From positions 5,360 through 14,428 of the forward strand of contig NVUP01000034.1 of NCBI GenBank assembly GCA_002401945.1: a stretch of DNA of 9,069 nucleotides, written 5' to 3'. Below the pieces are notes generated by a model, which was not told the origin of the DNA, made no database searches, and saw nothing but the letters and a program-made list of their open reading frames with translations. The stretch's first letter is position 1; every line of letters begins with the position of its first letter. The stretch is from Paracoccaceae bacterium (GTDB lineage Bacteria; Pseudomonadota; Alphaproteobacteria; Rhodobacterales; Rhodobacteraceae). Below are positions 6,500 through 9,069 of the stretch, one piece after another. The translations under genes were made by a program, and so were the position numbers.

Positions 6500-7963
6500 A
6501 TGAATCTCGACAAGAAATTTTCAGGTTACGCTAACCCGGCCCTTCACACTCAAGGCCTCTACATTGGGGGTAAATGGCAAGCCGTCGGCAGCATTCCGGT
6601 TCTGGACCCCTCAACTGGAAACACCATCGCTGAAGTGTCCGACGCCGGAACCAGCGAAGCCATGCGCGCCGTCGAGGCCGCCGAGGCTGCCGCTGCTGAC
6701 TGGCGCCGCACCCCCGCGCGGCAGCGAGCAGAGGTGTTACGCCGTTGGTTTGACCTGATGACAGAACGCGCAGAAGAATTGGCTCTGCTGATTTCACTCG
6801 AAAATGGTAAAGCCTTGGCCGACGCGCGAGGTGAGGTTGCATATGCGGCCGAATTCTTCCGCTGGTATGCGGAAGAAGCCACACGAATTCCCGGTGAATT
6901 CAGAGCCACACCCTCTGGTTCACACAATATCCTTGTCGATCATGAACCCATCGGCATTTCCGTTCTCATCACTCCGTGGAACTTCCCTGCGGCCATGGCG
7001 ACCCGAAAGATTGCGCCAGCATTGGCGGCGGGATGCACAGTGATCCTTAAACCGGCTTCAGAAACGCCTCTAACGGCTTATGCCATGGCCCGGATCGGCG
7101 AAGAGGCTGGTGTGCCAGCTGGCGTTGTTAACGTACTCACCACTTCCAAGCCTGGGCAAATCACAAATACAATGCTGGCAGACTCTAGGGTCCGCAAGCT
7201 GTCGTTCACTGGCTCGACGGGGGTGGGCCGTACTTTACTGGCCGAAGCTGCTAAAACAGTGGTCAGTTGTTCGATGGAACTGGGTGGAAATGCACCCTTT
7301 ATTGTTTTCGACGATGCAAATCTCGAGGCAGCGCTTGAGGGCGCAATGGTCGCCAAAATGCGCAACGCTGGTGAGGCCTGTACGGCTGCCAACCGGTTCT
7401 ACGTCCAGTCAGGAATTCACGATGCCTTCGTCGCAGGGCTGACCGAACGCATGGCGAAGCTAAAAATAGGGGCCGGTTACGACCCTGAAACCCAGTGTGG
7501 ACCGATGATCACACCCGGCGCTGTCGAAAAAATTGACCGGCTGGTCTCTGAGGCAAAAGCACGCGGCGCACGGATCACTACAGGTGGGAAGCCAGTCACA
7601 GAGGGTGGCCATTTTTACCCGCCAACTGTGCTAGAAAATGTATCCCATAAAGCCGATATGTGCCACGCAGAAATTTTCGGCCCAGTTGCGCCAATCATCC
7701 GGTTCAACCACCAAAAAGATGTGATCTCAATGGCCAATGATACTGAGTATGGTTTGGCTGCCTATATTTATTCTGAGGACCTGCAACGCGCGCTGAGCGT
7801 TGGCAGAAAGATCGAAACTGGTATGATCGGGATTAACCGCGGCCTCATGTCTGACCCCGCGGCACCCTTTGGTGGCGTCAAACAGAGCGGACTGGGGCGC
7901 GAAGGTGGCGTGACCGGAATACTTGAATTCATGGAAGCAAAATACTTCGCCGTCGAATTCTAA
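6500..7963 (+). CDS. NAD(P)-dependent aldehyde dehydrogenase, succinate-semialdehyde dehydrogenase-like
   Basis: A 487-residue cytoplasmic enzyme (494 if the ATG at 6479 is used) of the aldehyde dehydrogenase superfamily. The first domain has ITPWNFPAAM with the catalytic-site N161, then KPASETP (184-190) for cofactor binding and FTGSTGVG (236-243). The general base is E260 in MELGGNAPFIVFDDA, and the nucleophile is C294 in RNAGEACTAANRF. Near the C-terminus, APFGGVKQSGLGREGG is typical of the succinate-semialdehyde, glutarate-semialdehyde and ketoglutarate-semialdehyde group (GabD-like). All key residues are present, so it should be active. It probably oxidises the aldehyde made by the alcohol dehydrogenase encoded just upstream, with 17 bases between the genes. 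The substrate is not certain: this group often prefers short aldehydes carrying a carboxylate, but paralogues vary. The hydrolase gene follows after 18 bases. Confidence 0.95.
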   Translation: MNLDKKFSGYANPALHTQGLYIGGKWQAVGSIPVLDPSTGNTIAEVSDAGTSEAMRAVEAAEAAAADWRRTPARQRAEVLRRWFDLMTERAEELALLISLENGKALADARGEVAYAAEFFRWYAEEATRIPGEFRATPSGSHNILVDHEPIGISVLITPWNFPAAMATRKIAPALAAGCTVILKPASETPLTAYAMARIGEEAGVPAGVVNVLTTSKPGQITNTMLADSRVRKLSFTGSTGVGRTLLAEAAKTVVSCSMELGGNAPFIVFDDANLEAALEGAMVAKMRNAGEACTAANRFYVQSGIHDAFVAGLTERMAKLKIGAGYDPETQCGPMITPGAVEKIDRLVSEAKARGARITTGGKPVTEGGHFYPPTVLENVSHKADMCHAEIFGPVAPIIRFNHQKDVISMANDTEYGLAAYIYSEDLQRALSVGRKIETGMIGINRGLMSDPAAPFGGVKQSGLGREGGVTGILEFMEAKYFAVEF

Positions 7964-7981
7964 CGAAATTGAGGACACACA

Positions 7982-8512
7982 GTGGACACCGACCTATACT
8001 ATAACCGCGCCTTCATTCCAGACTTTGATGAGTTGATGGAGGAAACCGCTGCGCGAAGTCGCGAGCTTGCGGCCCGCACCACTATGCAAAAAAATATAGC
8101 GTACGGACCCACTGTGCGTCGGCGAATGGACATCGTTTTCCCGAGCTCTCCTGTGGCGGGTGCTCCCCTCCACATGTTCATCCACGGCGGTTATTGGCGC
8201 GCTGGCAGCAAGGACGCACATACGCTGGTTGCAGCGCCTGTAATCGCAGTTGGAGGCATTGCGGCGATCGTCACCTACGAGCTGATGCCCCAAACACGCC
8301 TTGGGGCCATCGTCGGACAAATACGCCAGGCGGCATGTTTTCTGCAACGCCTTGCGCCAGACCTAGGGGCTGATCTAAACCGGTTCACCGTGAGTGGGCA
8401 CTCTGCAGGTGCACTCGCACAGACACAGACGACGCTAAGGGCCGATCGCATCCGGGTAGCCGTACCGCTGAGTATTTTCGATCTCGATGTTCAGGATAGT
8501 TTTCGAACTTAG
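7982..8512 (+). CDS. Alpha/beta hydrolase, kynurenine-formamidase/HSL-like, C-terminally truncated
   Basis: The product is 176 residues, starting at a GTG with GAGGA six bases upstream. Visible motifs are FIHGGYWRAGSK (66-77), the oxyanion-hole loop of the kynurenine-formamidase/HSL-like esterases, and the nucleophile elbow SGHSAGAL (138-145) with S141 as nucleophile. Related enzymes run to about 260-290 residues. This frame ends soon after VPLSIFDLDV (161-170), where a homologue would continue with strands carrying the acidic residue and histidine of the triad. Both are therefore missing and the enzyme is probably inactive, unless a fragment is functional. Small gaps relative to what I recall of the family (GHSAGAL rather than GHSAGAHL, LSIFDL rather than LSGIFDL) also suggest decay. 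An intact version would hydrolyse an ester, lactone or formamide as part of the dehydrogenase operon. The stop codon overlaps that of the convergent downstream gene. Confidence 0.75.
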   Translation: MDTDLYYNRAFIPDFDELMEETAARSRELAARTTMQKNIAYGPTVRRRMDIVFPSSPVAGAPLHMFIHGGYWRAGSKDAHTLVAAPVIAVGGIAAIVTYELMPQTRLGAIVGQIRQAACFLQRLAPDLGADLNRFTVSGHSAGALAQTQTTLRADRIRVAVPLSIFDLDVQDSFRT

Positions 8513-8763
8513 GCATCTGCCTCCACAGTTTTGATTGTTGCGCGGTAGAATTCGACGGCGGCATCGTCCTCTATCAGGCATTCCATTGCGACAGTGAGCT
8601 GAAGGATCGTGTTTGGCGGCGCGAGGCCCAAAGCCTTGGCAAGAGCTTGATATGTGATGGGAGTCGCATGCCCGACAATTCGGCAGAGATGAGTCCGAAC
8701 GCGTAGTGCCAACATACTGGCCGTATCCGTGGCAGCGCCTTCGGAAAAACCAACAAATCGCAT
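8509..8763 (-). CDS. Small hypothetical protein, possibly a remnant of a larger gene
   Basis: An 84-residue soluble product with no signal peptide or membrane segment. The middle part, ITYQALAKALGLAPPNTILQL (36-56), followed by an acidic stretch ECLIEDDAA (61-69), resembles a helix-turn-helix-like segment I vaguely associate with conserved hypothetical proteins of Rhodobacteraceae that continue well beyond this point. The tail VEFYRATIKTVEADA does not look like that continuation, so the gene may have lost an internal or C-terminal part. A G-rich stretch (GGGGG, 8771-8775) seven bases before the ATG could serve as ribosome binding site. It converges on the hydrolase, and the two stop codons share bases. 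Function unknown. Confidence 0.5.
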   Translation of the reverse strand: MRFVGFSEGAATDTASMLALRVRTHLCRIVGHATPITYQALAKALGLAPPNTILQLTVAMECLIEDDAAVEFYRATIKTVEADA

Positions 8764-9069
8764 TTAGTTACCCCCAATTTATACTAGCTTGTAACGTCGC
8801 CTCTAATCAGTCAATTTCCGAAAAGCAGACGTGTGTCACCGGCGTTGACAGTGCCGCCAAGCTCAACCGAGACCAGAACCACCCCGGTGCACGTCGCACA
8901 TGCCGCCCAGGTCTGCGCCCATGGCATCAGAGATACCCAGCTTCCAGCCCCTTTTAGGGCCTTGACTGTCAGCGTTTTGGGGGTGATTGCACGTTGGGCA
9001 GCGCTGAACATCGATCGGGGATCTTTGGATCATCAGAAGCGGTTGGCGCTTGTTCTCAAATTGCGAGCG
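8764..9069. other. Right-hand end without a supportable gene
   Basis: I see no gene I can defend here. A minus-strand frame at 8811-9011 (66 residues) has an unconvincing composition rich in Trp, Cys and Val. A plus-strand frame from a GTG at 8833 stays open to the window edge and ends in a more protein-like stretch, ARWAALNIDRGSLDHQKRLA, but lacks a ribosome binding site. It could be the start or a decayed piece of a gene beyond the window. No transposase signature, tRNA or terminator was found. Confidence 0.4.

Noticed and set aside
8843..8974. Imperfect inverted repeat CGTTGACAGT / ACTGTCAGCG as possible insertion-sequence ends
   Set aside because: Only ten bases with one mismatch and about 112 bases apart, with no transposase and no target-site duplication seen, so compatible with chance.
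8811..9011. Minus-strand 66-residue frame at the right end
   Set aside because: No family resemblance, odd composition and no clear ribosome binding site, so it is most likely chance.

Overview
The window looks like accessory catabolic DNA from a Gram-negative alphaproteobacterium, probably of the Rhodobacteraceae/Roseobacter type. This is inferred from moderate-to-high GC codon use, ribosome binding sites of the GGAG type, and the style of the proteins. No rRNA, tRNA, CRISPR array, complete insertion sequence or phage gene is visible.

The layout is two divergent transcription units around a control region at 4917-5282. Leftward (minus strand, in order of transcription) are a GntR/FCD-family regulator, an RbsA-like double ABC ATPase, an RbsC-like permease, a periplasmic sugar-binding-type protein and a DJ-1/PfpI-family protein. 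The first three overlap by ATGA and look translationally coupled. A strong stem-loop lies just after the binding-protein gene. Rightward (plus strand) are an iron-containing (group III) alcohol dehydrogenase, an aldehyde dehydrogenase of the succinate-semialdehyde dehydrogenase type, and an alpha/beta hydrolase with a kynurenine-formamidase-like motif set. The hydrolase stops early and lacks the C-terminal third of its fold. After it, on the minus strand, is a small gene of uncertain identity whose stop codon overlaps the hydrolase stop codon. The last 306 bases hold no gene I can support.

The simplest joint reading is a regulated uptake-and-oxidation cassette. A CUT2-family ABC importer brings in a small polyol, sugar or hydroxylated compound, the Fe-alcohol dehydrogenase oxidises or transhydrogenates an alcohol group, and the aldehyde dehydrogenase converts the aldehyde to an acid. 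The hydrolase and the DJ-1-like protein would act on esters, lactones, amides or reactive carbonyls. There is no sugar kinase or isomerase in the window, which would be expected next to a classical ribose or xylose importer. The substrate is not determined by the sequence. The GntR regulator, encoded first in its own operon and facing the dehydrogenases, probably controls both directions from the repeat-rich segment at 4938-5000.

The main points for a second look are the operator-like repeats (a 9-bp perfect inverted repeat enclosing a near-palindrome), the roughly 280-base leader before the alcohol dehydrogenase, the kinase-free transporter/dehydrogenase partnership with a DJ-1 protein, and the apparent rearrangement junction near 8510.
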